From Mycolicibacterium bacteremicum (lineage in GTDB: Bacteria > Actinomycetota > Actinomycetes > Mycobacteriales > Mycobacteriaceae), in the NCBI RefSeq assembly GCF_002086115.1, contig NZ_MVHJ01000009.1:62001-126000 (forward strand): a DNA stretch of 64,000 nucleotides, given 5' to 3'. The notes beneath the pieces are model-generated. The model saw nothing but the letters and a program-made list of their open reading frames with translations, had not been told where the DNA came from and did no database searches. Position 1 is the first letter of the stretch, and each line of letters starts with the position of its first letter. The position numbers were made by a program, and so were the translations under genes. Positions 18,329-26,960 of the stretch are shown piece after piece.

Positions 18329-19873
18329 ATGCCCGATCTCGCGCACTGGTTCCTCACCGCCGACGAGCGCGGGAACCCGTCCTCGCAGCTGCCCGCCTGG
18401 TGCATCGGCAATCGGGCCGAACCGCTGATCCACGGCGCAACCTACTTCGACCGGCTGGCCACCGAGGTGGAATCCCTGGGCGCGGGCGACCATCTCTTCT
18501 TCACCGACTGGCGCGGCGATCCCGACCAGTTGCTGCGCGACGGCGGGCCGACCATCTCGGAACTGTTCTGCCAGGCGGCCGAGCGGGGCGTCATCGTCAA
18601 GGGACTCATCTGGCGATCACATCTGGACAAGCTCGCCTACAGCGAAGAGGAGAACCGCCACCTCGGTGACGCGATCGAACGCGCCGGCGGGGAGGTGCTG
18701 CTGGACCAGCGGGTCCGATTCGGCGGTTCGCACCACCAGAAGCTGGTGGTGATCCGCCATCCCGGCGCGCCCGAGCACGATGTGGCGTTCGCCGGCGGTA
18801 TCGACCTGTGCCACTCCCGGCGTGACGACGCGACCCACCGCGGCGACCGCCAGGCAGTCCAGATGGCGAAGAGTTACGGTCCACACCCGCCCTGGCACGA
18901 CGTGCAACTCCGGCTGCAGGGACCGGTTGTGGGGGCGCTCGACACCTCATTCCGGGAACGCTGGAACGACCCGGCCCCGCTCGACATGCTCAACCCGCTG
19001 GCCTACCTGCGTGACCGGTTGCGCGGTGCCGATCTGAATGCCGATCCGCTGCCCGAGCAGCCACCGGATCCGCCCGCCTGCGGCCCCCACGCGGTGCAGG
19101 TGCTGCGCACCTACCCCGATGCGCACTTCGAGTACGACTTCGCCCCGTCGGGGGAACGCAGCATCGCCCGCGGGTACAGCAAGGCGGTGCGTCAGGCCCG
19201 CCGGCTGATCTACCTGGAGGATCAATACCTGTGGTCCAAGCGGGTGGCCCAGCTGTTCGTGCGCGCCCTCCGGGAGAACCCCGACTTGCACCTGGTGGCC
19301 GTGGTCCCCCGCCATCCCGATGTCGACGGCCGACTGTCGCTGCCGCCCAATCAGATCGGCCGCCATGACGCCATCGCGGCATGCAGCCGGGTCGACCCGG
19401 ACCGGGTGCATGTCTTCGACCTGGAGAACCATGCCGGCACACCGGTGTACGTACACGCCAAGGTGTGCACGGTCGATGACACCTGGGCCAGCGTCGGCAG
19501 CGACAACTTCAACCGTCGGTCCTGGACCCACGACAGCGAGTTGTCCTGTGCGGTGCTCGATTCCGACGGGATGTTCGCCAGGGACCTGCGGCTGCGGTTG
19601 CTGCGCGAACATCTGGACCGTGCCCCGGACGGCAGCGAGGACGGCGGGCTGGCCGACCCGCGCACGGCCATCGCGGAGATCGTCGACACGGCGAACGCCC
19701 TCGATGCCTGGTATGACTCCGACCGCCGAGGGCCGCGGCCACCGGGCCGGCTGCGGGTACACCGACCCGAGCCACTGGGCCGGCTGACCCGGTTGTGGGC
19801 GGCGCCGGCCTACCGGATGATCTATGACCCCGACGGCCGCAATTACCGCGACCGGGTCCGCGGGCGATGGTGA
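18329..19873 (+). CDS. Phospholipase D superfamily protein with one degenerate HKD motif
   Basis: A 514-residue protein with two PLD half-domains. The C-terminal HKD motif is complete (His376-Ala-Lys378...Asp383, VHAKVCTVDD, followed by SVGSDNFNRRS). The N-terminal motif reads His136-Gln-Lys138 with Arg143 where Asp is usual, although AGGIDLC follows as expected. No signal peptide is visible, so it is likely cytosolic. It could be a phosphatidyltransferase, phospholipase or nuclease. It is not part of the cholesterol core and begins 30 bases after ipdC, with its own start and no overlap. Confidence 0.88.
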   Translation: MPDLAHWFLTADERGNPSSQLPAWCIGNRAEPLIHGATYFDRLATEVESLGAGDHLFFTDWRGDPDQLLRDGGPTISELFCQAAERGVIVKGLIWRSHLDKLAYSEEENRHLGDAIERAGGEVLLDQRVRFGGSHHQKLVVIRHPGAPEHDVAFAGGIDLCHSRRDDATHRGDRQAVQMAKSYGPHPPWHDVQLRLQGPVVGALDTSFRERWNDPAPLDMLNPLAYLRDRLRGADLNADPLPEQPPDPPACGPHAVQVLRTYPDAHFEYDFAPSGERSIARGYSKAVRQARRLIYLEDQYLWSKRVAQLFVRALRENPDLHLVAVVPRHPDVDGRLSLPPNQIGRHDAIAACSRVDPDRVHVFDLENHAGTPVYVHAKVCTVDDTWASVGSDNFNRRSWTHDSELSCAVLDSDGMFARDLRLRLLREHLDRAPDGSEDGGLADPRTAIAEIVDTANALDAWYDSDRRGPRPPGRLRVHRPEPLGRLTRLWAAPAYRMIYDPDGRNYRDRVRGRW

Positions 19874-19907
19874 TGGCGAATCGCCCACGGTGATGATGCG
19901 CGCTTCC

Positions 19908-19913
19908 TACACT
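19908..19913 (+). promoter_or_regulatory. Candidate -10 element for the NDMA-type alcohol dehydrogenase
   Basis: TACACT fits TANNNT and lies seven bases before ATG 19921, with no Shine-Dalgarno between. This is the leaderless pattern seen repeatedly in this window. Confidence 0.5.
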
Positions 19914-19920
19914 CGGCCGC

Positions 19921-21033
19921 ATGAAGACCAACGCGGCGATTCTGTGGGAGTACGGCGGCGACTGGACGGTGGAGGAGATCGACCTCGATCCGCCCGGCGC
20001 CGGGGAGGTCCTGGTCTCCTGGGAGGCCACCGGCCTGTGCCATTCCGACGAGCACATCCGCACCGGTGACCTCCCCGCCCCGCTCCCCCTGATCGGCGGT
20101 CATGAGGGCGCGGGCATCGTGCGCGAGGTCGGGCCCGGGGTCATCGGACTGGCCCCCGGCGACCATGTCGTCGCCTCGTTCCTACCGGCCTGCGGACGCT
20201 GCCGGTTCTGTTCCACCGGTCACCAGAACCTGTGCGACCTGGGCGCGATGATCATGGCGGGCACGCAACTCGACGGCACCTACCGCCGTCACATCAACGG
20301 TCAGGACGTCGGTGTGATGGCGCTGGTCGGCACCTTCTCCCAGTACGGCACCGTGCCCGAGGCGTCCATCGTCAAGATCGACGACGACATCCCCCTGTCG
20401 CGGGCCTGCCTGCTGGGCTGCGGCGTCACCACCGGCTGGGGCTCGGCGGTCAACACCGCCGATGTACAGCCCGGTGACACTGTGGTGGTCATCGGATTCG
20501 GCGGTATCGGCAGCGGCGCGGTGCAGGGCGCCCGGCTGGCCGGTGCCGAGAAGATCATCGTCGTCGAACCCGTCGAAGACAAGCGCGCCAAGGCTTTACA
20601 GCTCGGCGCCACCCACTTCGTCACATCCTTGGCGGAGGCCACCGGGCTGGTCGCGGAGCTGACCCGCGGGGTGATGGCCGATTCGGCGATCCTCACCGTC
20701 GGTCTGCTCGAGGGTGCGATGCTCGAAGACGCCGCCAACATCATCCGCAAGGGCGGTGCGGTGGTGATGACCGCACTGTCGACTATGGCCGACAACTCCC
20801 CCACCCTCGGCATGATGATGTTCACGCTGTTCCAGAAACGCCTTCTGGGCAGCCTGTACGGCGAGGCCAACCCGCGCGCCGACATCCCGCGACTGCTCTC
20901 GCTCTACCGCGAGGGCAAGTTGCTGCTCGACGAGACCGTCACCCACGAATACAAGCTCGCCGAGGTCAACGAGGGGTATCAGGACATGCGCGACGGCCGC
21001 AACATCCGCGGGGTGATCCTGCACGACCACTGA
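19921..21033 (+). CDS. Zinc-containing NDMA-type alcohol dehydrogenase
   Basis: A 370-residue medium-chain dehydrogenase. The catalytic zinc region (GLCHSDEH, GGHEGAG), the structural zinc cysteines (CGRCRFCSTGHQNLC) and the Rossmann motif (VIGFGGIGSGAVQGARLAGA) are all present. It is closest to the mycothiol-era NDMA-dependent class, which often keeps NAD(H) tightly bound and hands electrons to an unknown acceptor. Substrate unknown; steroid alcohols or short alcohols are possible. It converges with the cupin gene two bases away. Confidence 0.9.
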   Translation: MKTNAAILWEYGGDWTVEEIDLDPPGAGEVLVSWEATGLCHSDEHIRTGDLPAPLPLIGGHEGAGIVREVGPGVIGLAPGDHVVASFLPACGRCRFCSTGHQNLCDLGAMIMAGTQLDGTYRRHINGQDVGVMALVGTFSQYGTVPEASIVKIDDDIPLSRACLLGCGVTTGWGSAVNTADVQPGDTVVVIGFGGIGSGAVQGARLAGAEKIIVVEPVEDKRAKALQLGATHFVTSLAEATGLVAELTRGVMADSAILTVGLLEGAMLEDAANIIRKGGAVVMTALSTMADNSPTLGMMMFTLFQKRLLGSLYGEANPRADIPRLLSLYREGKLLLDETVTHEYKLAEVNEGYQDMRDGRNIRGVILHDH

Positions 21034-21035
21034 TC

Positions 21036-21461
21036 TCAGTACATGTGCACCAGCGGTTGCCCGACCGGGATGACGTAGGTGGACAGCATCAGGGTGCGCA
21101 CGGTGCCGACGTTGATGGCGTCATGCACGGTATCGGCCGGGATCTGGAACGGCTGCCCGGCCCCGACCCGCAGGTTCGGCCGATCGTCGAACCGGAACTC
21201 GACATCGCCGGCGACGATGTAGCCGATCTCTGGTCCAGGATGAGAGTGCCGCCCCGACCTCGTACCGACCGGGATCTCGGTGCGGGTCTGAACGATCTCG
21301 AATCCCGGCTGCGGCGCCGGAACACGCTGTAGCTCGGTCATCGTGACGCCCGCCGTCGGCAGCGGGTCGGCCGCCGCCACCCCCGCCTCCAACGCACAGG
21401 CGGTGCCGGTGACGACGGCCAGTGCGGCGATTCCGACGAGACGTTTGAGTGAATGCTTCAT
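21036..21461 (-). CDS. Secreted cupin-domain protein
   Basis: A 141-residue protein. The N-terminus MKHSLKRLVGIAALAVVTG is a signal peptide with a likely cleavage after AAADP-type sequence near residue 32. The mature part is one cupin barrel: GRHSHPGPEIGYIVAGDVEF supplies the His/Glu metal ligands, and PADTVHDAINVG the second motif. Function unknown; metal binding is likely. The gene converges on the alcohol dehydrogenase and is divergent from the purine permease operon. Confidence 0.85.
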   Translation of the reverse strand: MKHSLKRLVGIAALAVVTGTACALEAGVAAADPLPTAGVTMTELQRVPAPQPGFEIVQTRTEIPVGTRSGRHSHPGPEIGYIVAGDVEFRFDDRPNLRVGAGQPFQIPADTVHDAINVGTVRTLMLSTYVIPVGQPLVHMY

Positions 21462-21593
21462 GCAGTCAATGACAGCAGCGCCGCAAGCATCACGTCCAAC
21501 GATGCCTTTTGATGACCGACATCTGCATCGGTGATGACTTCACCCATCATGACTCGCCCGCCGGCAGGGTTCAGCACAGCCTGCACGGCAACA

Positions 21594-21608
21594 TCGACGA
21601 AACGTCGA
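21594..21608. promoter_or_regulatory. Inverted repeat upstream of the purine permease operon
   Basis: TCGACG-AAA-CGTCGA is a perfect 6-bp inverted repeat, 41 bases before ATG 21649. It may be an operator for a purine-responsive regulator. The 187-base intergenic region 21462-21648 shows no open gene; nothing else was recognised in it. Confidence 0.35.
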
Positions 21609-21648
21609 CGACACGGGAATTCAGCACGGCTGTCGGATTCTGAACCGC

Positions 21649-23550
21649 ATGTCGGCACCCACACGAAGTCAGCGCAAGCGCGTGCACCCGGTCGACGAGG
21701 TGCTGCCGCTGCCGAAGCTGGCCACCTACGGCTTCCAACACGTGGTGGCGTTCTACGCCGGTGCGGTGCTGGTCCCGATCCTGATTGCCAACGCGATCGG
21801 CCTGTCCTCGGCCGAACTGGTCATGCTCATCACCGCCGACCTGTTCACCTGCGGCATCGCCTCGATCATCCAGGCGGTCGGGTTCCGCAACATCGGCGTG
21901 CGGCTGCCGCTGCTGCAGGGGGTGACCTTCGCCGGGGTCGCGCCGATCATCGCGATCGGCCTGGCGCACGGCGGTGGCACGGAGAGCCTGCTCTACGTCT
22001 ACGGCGCGGTGATCGTCGCGGGTGTCTTCACCTTCCTGATCGCCCCGGTGTTCGTCCGGCTGCTCAAATTCTTCCCGCCGGTGGTCACCGGCACCCTGAT
22101 CACCATCATCGGCCTGTGTCTGGTGCCGATCGGTGCACTGGACGCGGTGACCGATCCCGCCACCCACGAGCCGGATCCGGGCAACCTGCGCTGGGTGCTC
22201 TACGCCCTGGGCACGGTTGCGGTCATCGTCGCCATCCAGCGGTTCTTCCGCGGTTTCATGTCGACCATCGCCGTGCTGCTCGGGCTGGTGGCCGGCTGTG
22301 CGGTGGCCTACGCCCTGGGCGATATGAACTTCGACCGGGTCGGCGAGGCCGCCATGTTCGGGTTCACGCCGCCGTTCGCGTTCGGCATGCCTAAGTTCGA
22401 CATCATCGCCATCGTCACCATGATCATCGTGATGATGATCATCGCGGTCGAGTCCACCGGCAGCACCATCGCGACCGGGGAGATCGTCGGCAAGCGGGTC
22501 CGGCCCGCCGACATCGGCAACGTGTTGCGCGCCGACGGTGTCGCCACCACGATCGGCGGCGTCTTCAACTCGTTTCCCTATACCGCGTTCTCCGAGAATG
22601 TCGGTCTGGTCCGGCTCACCGGGGTGAAGAGCCGGTGGGTGGTCGCCGCGGCCGGCGCGATCATGATCCTGCTCGGGTTCCTGCCCAAGGTCGCCGCCGT
22701 CGTGGCGTCCATCCCGAACCCGGTGCTCGGCGGTGCGGCGCTGACGTTGTTCGCGACCGTGGCGGTCGTCGGCATCCAGACGCTGGGCAAGGTCGACTTC
22801 ACCGATCACCGCAATGTCATCATCGTGACCACCAGCCTGGCACTGGCACTGTTGGTCACCTCCTATCCGGCGATCTCCTCGACACTGCCCGCCGGGCTGG
22901 ACATCCTGTTCGGCAGCGGTATCAGCACCGGTGCCATCACCGCCATCGCGTTGAACATCGTGTTCTTCCACCTCGGCAAGAAGGGACCGCGGGTGGCCGG
23001 CTCGGGTTCGATCACCCTCGACGAGGTCAACACCATGACCCGGGAGCGCTTCACCGAGGTGTTCGGGCATGTGGTGCAGGGCGTCGGATGGGCCGCCGAC
23101 CGCGCCTTCGACCAGCGCCCGTTCACCGATACCGCGGCACTGCGCGAGGCCTTCCAGGATGCGGTGCTCACCGGCAACAGCGAACAGCAGCAGGAACTGC
23201 TCGACGCGTTCCCCGATCTGGGTGCCGAGGACGAGACCGGGCAGGTGCTCGCGGTCGACCATGTGGCGCTGAGCAATCTGGACGAGGACGACCATCAGGA
23301 CGTGGTCGGTCTGGCGGCGGCCTACCGCGAACACTTCGGCTTCCCCCTGATCATCTGCGCGCGCGAGACGGAACGTTTCGACCGGGTGCTGCGCAACGGC
23401 TGGTCACGGATGGACAACTCCGCGGCCACCGAGCGGGCGTATGCGTTGATCGAGGTGGCCAAGATCGCCAACTACCGGTTCACCGATCTGGTCGCCGACG
23501 CCAATCCCATTGCTGCAGCGCGGTTCGGCAGGCTCAACGAACTCTCGTGA
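21649..23550 (+). CDS. NCS2 xanthine/urate permease fused to a URAD-like domain
   Basis: A 633-residue protein. Residues 20-455 are a nucleobase:cation symporter-2 with about 12-14 hydrophobic segments. TM1 carries the QH motif (FQHVVAFYAGAVLVP), and the family signature reads ENVGLVRLTG; the T-G ending is typical of xanthine/urate carriers rather than uracil carriers. Residues 465-625 resemble OHCU decarboxylase (WAADRAFDQRPFTDTAALR, YREHFGFPLIICARE), but the catalytic His of the HP motif is Phe521 (AFPDLG), so this domain is probably inactive. Its stop overlaps the start of a complete OHCU decarboxylase. It likely imports xanthine or urate for the enzymes encoded downstream. Confidence 0.9.
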   Translation: MSAPTRSQRKRVHPVDEVLPLPKLATYGFQHVVAFYAGAVLVPILIANAIGLSSAELVMLITADLFTCGIASIIQAVGFRNIGVRLPLLQGVTFAGVAPIIAIGLAHGGGTESLLYVYGAVIVAGVFTFLIAPVFVRLLKFFPPVVTGTLITIIGLCLVPIGALDAVTDPATHEPDPGNLRWVLYALGTVAVIVAIQRFFRGFMSTIAVLLGLVAGCAVAYALGDMNFDRVGEAAMFGFTPPFAFGMPKFDIIAIVTMIIVMMIIAVESTGSTIATGEIVGKRVRPADIGNVLRADGVATTIGGVFNSFPYTAFSENVGLVRLTGVKSRWVVAAAGAIMILLGFLPKVAAVVASIPNPVLGGAALTLFATVAVVGIQTLGKVDFTDHRNVIIVTTSLALALLVTSYPAISSTLPAGLDILFGSGISTGAITAIALNIVFFHLGKKGPRVAGSGSITLDEVNTMTRERFTEVFGHVVQGVGWAADRAFDQRPFTDTAALREAFQDAVLTGNSEQQQELLDAFPDLGAEDETGQVLAVDHVALSNLDEDDHQDVVGLAAAYREHFGFPLIICARETERFDRVLRNGWSRMDNSAATERAYALIEVAKIANYRFTDLVADANPIAAARFGRLNELS

Positions 23551-24044
23551 AGGCGATCGGGCTCGACAATTTCAACGCACTGTCCGAGCGGCAGCGGATG
23601 CATCTGCTGTTCGAGGTGTGCTCCTCGACCATCTGGGCTCGACGGGTGCTGGCCGGCTCGCCGTTCCGGGACGCCGACGCCCTCTACGACCGGGCAGACC
23701 GGGTTCTCGCCGAGCTGCCCGACGCCGAGATCGATGCCGCGCTCGACGGTCACCCGCGGATCGGCGCCAAGGCGGACAACCCGTCCTCGGCACGCGAGCA
23801 GGCCCGGGTCGCCGATGCCACCGATGCGGTCAAAGCGGCACTGGCGGAGCGGAACAGGGAGTACGAGGACCGGTTCGGCTATGTCTATCTGGTGTGCGCC
23901 AGCGGTCGTTCTGCCGACGAGTTGCTGGAGATTCTGACCGACCGCCTGGACAACGATGCCGAGACCGAACGGCGGGTGATGCGCAACGAGCTTGCCAAGA
24001 TCAACCGGCTACGGCTGGAGCGACTGGTGAGCGAGCCGACATGA
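23547..24044 (+). CDS. 2-oxo-4-hydroxy-4-carboxy-5-ureidoimidazoline (OHCU) decarboxylase
   Basis: A 165-residue protein starting at GTG 23547, overlapping the permease stop (GTGA). It converts OHCU to S-allantoin, the third step after urate oxidation. The catalytic His69 lies in GHPRIGAK, and the family ending YEDRFGYVYLVCASGRSADE is present. Unlike the related domain at the C-terminus of the permease, all expected catalytic features remain. Its TGA overlaps a possible start of the next gene. Confidence 0.92.
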   Translation: MKAIGLDNFNALSERQRMHLLFEVCSSTIWARRVLAGSPFRDADALYDRADRVLAELPDAEIDAALDGHPRIGAKADNPSSAREQARVADATDAVKAALAERNREYEDRFGYVYLVCASGRSADELLEILTDRLDNDAETERRVMRNELAKINRLRLERLVSEPT

Positions 24045-24052
24045 TGGGGCAC

Positions 24053-24370
24053 ATGACTCTGTCCACGCATGTTCTCGACGCCACCACCGGACGGCCCGCC
24101 ATCGGGATGGCCGTCACCCTGACCGCAGCGGGCACCGCGGTGGCCGACGGCGTCACCGACTCCGACGGCCGAATCGCCGGACTCGGTGGAGAACTCGCGG
24201 CCGGTGTCTACCGGCTGCACTTCGACACCGCGGCCTACTTCGCCGCCGAGGGACTCGCCGGGTTCTATCCCGAGGTCGTGATCGCGTTCGAGATCACCGA
24301 ACTGTCCGGGCACTACCACGTGCCGCTGCTGTTGTCCCCGTACGCATACTCCACCTACCGAGGGAGCTGA
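24053..24370 (+). CDS. uraH: 5-hydroxyisourate hydrolase (transthyretin-like)
   Basis: A 105-residue HIU hydrolase that converts 5-hydroxyisourate to OHCU. The signatures LSTHVLDATTGRPA at the N-terminus and the C-terminal YSTYRGS tetrad are intact. Starts at 24041 (overlapping the previous stop) and 24044 are possible; 24053 is preferred because homologues begin MxxLSTHVLD. It sits between OHCU decarboxylase and HpxO, the order of a working uricolytic path. Confidence 0.92.
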   Translation: MTLSTHVLDATTGRPAIGMAVTLTAAGTAVADGVTDSDGRIAGLGGELAAGVYRLHFDTAAYFAAEGLAGFYPEVVIAFEITELSGHYHVPLLLSPYAYSTYRGS

Positions 24371-24372
24371 AC

Positions 24373-25542
24373 GTGAAGGTCGCCATCATCGGCGCGGGCA
24401 TGGGCGGGTTGAGCGCGGCAATCGCGCTGCGCCAGATCGGGATCGAGACGGCCGTCTACGAACGCGTCACCGAGAACAAGCCGGTCGGAGCGGCCATCTC
24501 GGTGTGGTCCAACGGGGTCAAATGCCTGAACTACCTCGGACTGCGCGAGGAGACCGAGCGTCTCGGCGGAATGCTCGAGACGATGAGCTACATCGACGGA
24601 CACACCGGCGAGACGATGTGCCGGTTCTCGATGCAGCCGTTGATCGAGGAGGTCGGCCAGCGTCCCTACCCGATTGCGCGGGCCGAGTTGCAGATGATGC
24701 TGATGCGAGCATACGGACTCGACGACATCAACTTCGGCAGGAAGATGGTCGGGGTCAGCGACGGTCCCGACGCCGCGACGGTCACCTTCGCCGACGGCTC
24801 GGTCGTCACCGCCGATGCCGTCATCGGCGCCGACGGAGCCAGTTCGATCACCCGCGAGTACGTGCTGGGCACCCCGGCGACCCGCCGCTACGCCGGTTAT
24901 GTCAATTTCAACGGGCTGGTGCACACCGACGAGGCGATCGGTTCGGCCACCGAGTGGACCACCTATGTCGCCGACGGCAAACGCGTCTCGGTCATGCCGG
25001 TGTCGGACGGCCGTTTCTATTTCTTCTTCGACGTCGTCGTCGAGCAGGGTCTGCCCTATCGACGCGGGACCGCGCGCGAGGTGCTGCGGGAGCACTTCGC
25101 CGGCTGGGCCCCCGGGGTGCAGACCCTGATCGAGGCGTTGGATCCCGAGACGACAAATCGGGTCGAGATCCTCGACCTCGACCCGTTCGACACCTGGGTC
25201 AAGGGCCGGGTGGCGCTGCTCGGCGATGCCGCGCACAACACCACACCGGACATCGGACAGGGTGGATGCTCGGCCATGGAGGACGCCATCGCGCTGCAAT
25301 GGGCGTTCAAGGATCACCCGGACGATGTGCACGCCGCCCTCGCGGCGTATCAGGCCGCTCGCACCGAGCGGGCCGGCGATCTGGTGCTCCGGGCCCGCAA
25401 GCGCTGCGATGTCACCCACGCCAAGGATCCGGAACTGACCGCCCGGTGGTACGACGAGTTGCGCACCGAGGACGGCACCAACGTCATCCGCGGCATCGTC
25501 GGGAACATCCTCGGTGGGCCGCTCACCCCGGTGCCGTCGTGA
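24373..25542 (+). CDS. hpxO: FAD-dependent urate hydroxylase
   Basis: A 389-residue class A flavoprotein monooxygenase starting at GTG 24373, two bases after uraH. HpxO hydroxylates urate with NADH and O2, giving 5-hydroxyisourate, and replaces uricase. GAGMGGLSAA (FAD) and GDAAHNTTPDIGQGGCSAME (second FAD motif) are intact, and the middle segment FNGLVHTDEAIGSATEW resembles HpxO rather than general salicylate hydroxylases. The pathway context makes the assignment firm. Its last 20 bases overlap the converging guanine deaminase gene. Confidence 0.9.
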   Translation: MKVAIIGAGMGGLSAAIALRQIGIETAVYERVTENKPVGAAISVWSNGVKCLNYLGLREETERLGGMLETMSYIDGHTGETMCRFSMQPLIEEVGQRPYPIARAELQMMLMRAYGLDDINFGRKMVGVSDGPDAATVTFADGSVVTADAVIGADGASSITREYVLGTPATRRYAGYVNFNGLVHTDEAIGSATEWTTYVADGKRVSVMPVSDGRFYFFFDVVVEQGLPYRRGTAREVLREHFAGWAPGVQTLIEALDPETTNRVEILDLDPFDTWVKGRVALLGDAAHNTTPDIGQGGCSAMEDAIALQWAFKDHPDDVHAALAAYQAARTERAGDLVLRARKRCDVTHAKDPELTARWYDELRTEDGTNVIRGIVGNILGGPLTPVPS

Positions 25543-26875
25543 GCCGATGACCGCGCACGAACACCTGGTCGACTGCCTCCTCGCGCATGCTCAACAGCAG
25601 GGTGAACAACAACCGGTGCGAGTCGTCGGGATCGATGGGCGCCAACACCGCTGGCAGCATCGGTTGACGTCGAGGATCGATCACCACGAAGTCGGCCTCC
25701 TTACCCACGTCGAGGTTGCCGACCCGCTCCTCCATGTCCAGCGCCCTGGCGCCAGCGACGGTCGCCGTGAACAGCAGCTCGGCGGGCGGTATCGAGAGGT
25801 CCTGCCCCACCGGTTCGCTGATGTGCACCTTGAAGCAGTCGTTGAGCACCCGCGGGATCGACCACTCGTCGCCGGCCGCCACATCGGTCCCCAGCGCCAC
25901 ATTGACGCCGGCGGCGGTGGTCCGCCGCCACGGCATCGTGCCCGAACCGAGGAACAGCTGCGATGTCGGGCAGTGCGCCACCGAGCTGCCGGTCTCGGCG
26001 AGCCGGCCGAGCTCGTGATCGGAACAGTGCACGGCATGCGCGAACACACTGCGCCTGCCCAGCAGGGAGCGGCCACCGCCCGTGAGCCGACCATCGTAGG
26101 TGTCCAGATAATGCTGCACCCCGAAATCTGAACGAACAGCCTCGATCTCACCGATGTTCTCGCAGAGATGGGTGTGGAAGTAGACGCCCGAGCCGCGCAC
26201 CGCGTCGTAGAGCTCACCCAGGGCGTGCAGCGTCGCCGCCGTCACCGACAACGCGAACCGCGGCACCACGGCCACCGCGACGAGCCCGTCCGCGGCACCG
26301 TGCCATCGTCGTATCTCGTTGTCGGTCAGCTCGATTGCGGTGGCGTCATCGGTGAGCAGCGGCATTGCCGCCGCGGGACCCACCGTCTGTATGCCCCGGC
26401 CCGATATGGTGCGCAGACCGGTACGGCACGCCTCCTCGAACAAGGCGTCCTGGGCATCGGGGAACGCCGATCCGAAGACCAGGGCCGTCGTGGTCCCGAC
26501 CGCGATGCGACGCCGGCAGAAGTCCCGTGCGACGGTGCGCGCGTAGTCCGTGTCCGCCAGCCGCGCCTCGGCGGGAAATATGCAGCGCTGCAACCAGTCC
26601 AGCAGTTGACCGCCACCGTAGGAGTCGACACAGTGGGTCTGGGGGAAGTGCAGATGCGTGTCGATGAACCCCGGCAGCAGGAAGCCCGGGCGGCAATCCA
26701 CCACATCGGCGCCGGCGAGCGTCGCCGGTAGCTGATCGTGCCGGCCGCTGAAGGCGATGGTTCCGTTCTCATCCACTGCCAGTGCACCGTCGGGCACACT
26801 CACCAGGTGGTGGTGCGCCTCGGCCAGACGTGGCGCACCACCGATGTGGATCAGGTGTCCGCGATACACACGCAT
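25523..26875 (-). CDS. guaD: Guanine deaminase
   Basis: A 450-residue amidohydrolase that turns guanine into xanthine. Zinc ligands are visible: PGFIDTHLHFPQ (the guanine-deaminase signature), VYFHTHLCEN, VHCSDHELG and LGTDVAAGDE. The sequence HCPTSQLFLGSGTMPWR matches the substrate region of the family. It is divergent from the xanthine dehydrogenase genes with only 85 bases between start codons, so both are probably co-regulated. Confidence 0.93.
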   Translation of the reverse strand: MRVYRGHLIHIGGAPRLAEAHHHLVSVPDGALAVDENGTIAFSGRHDQLPATLAGADVVDCRPGFLLPGFIDTHLHFPQTHCVDSYGGGQLLDWLQRCIFPAEARLADTDYARTVARDFCRRRIAVGTTTALVFGSAFPDAQDALFEEACRTGLRTISGRGIQTVGPAAAMPLLTDDATAIELTDNEIRRWHGAADGLVAVAVVPRFALSVTAATLHALGELYDAVRGSGVYFHTHLCENIGEIEAVRSDFGVQHYLDTYDGRLTGGGRSLLGRRSVFAHAVHCSDHELGRLAETGSSVAHCPTSQLFLGSGTMPWRRTTAAGVNVALGTDVAAGDEWSIPRVLNDCFKVHISEPVGQDLSIPPAELLFTATVAGARALDMEERVGNLDVGKEADFVVIDPRRQPMLPAVLAPIDPDDSHRLLFTLLLSMREEAVDQVFVRGHRLTTAPG

Positions 26876-26886
26876 GAGCTGATTGT

Positions 26887-26907
26887 CACAGTGTCTGCGC
26901 CACTGTG
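26887..26907. promoter_or_regulatory. Inverted repeat between guaD and the xanthine dehydrogenase genes
   Basis: CACAGTG-N7-CACTGTG is a perfect 7-bp inverted repeat between the divergent starts at 26875 and 26961. A -10-like TACGGT at 26949-26954 lies six bases before ATG 26961. The repeat is the likely binding site of a regulator controlling both transcripts; no candidate regulator gene is adjacent. Confidence 0.45.
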
Positions 26908-26960
26908 CAGTTCGGCGATCTCGTGCTGCGCGCGAGGACGATGGCGACTACGGTCGACAG

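Noticed and set aside
24041..24055. Alternative earlier starts for the HIU hydrolase (24041, 24044)
   Set aside because: They would add up to four residues not seen in homologues, though overlap with the previous stop makes them possible.
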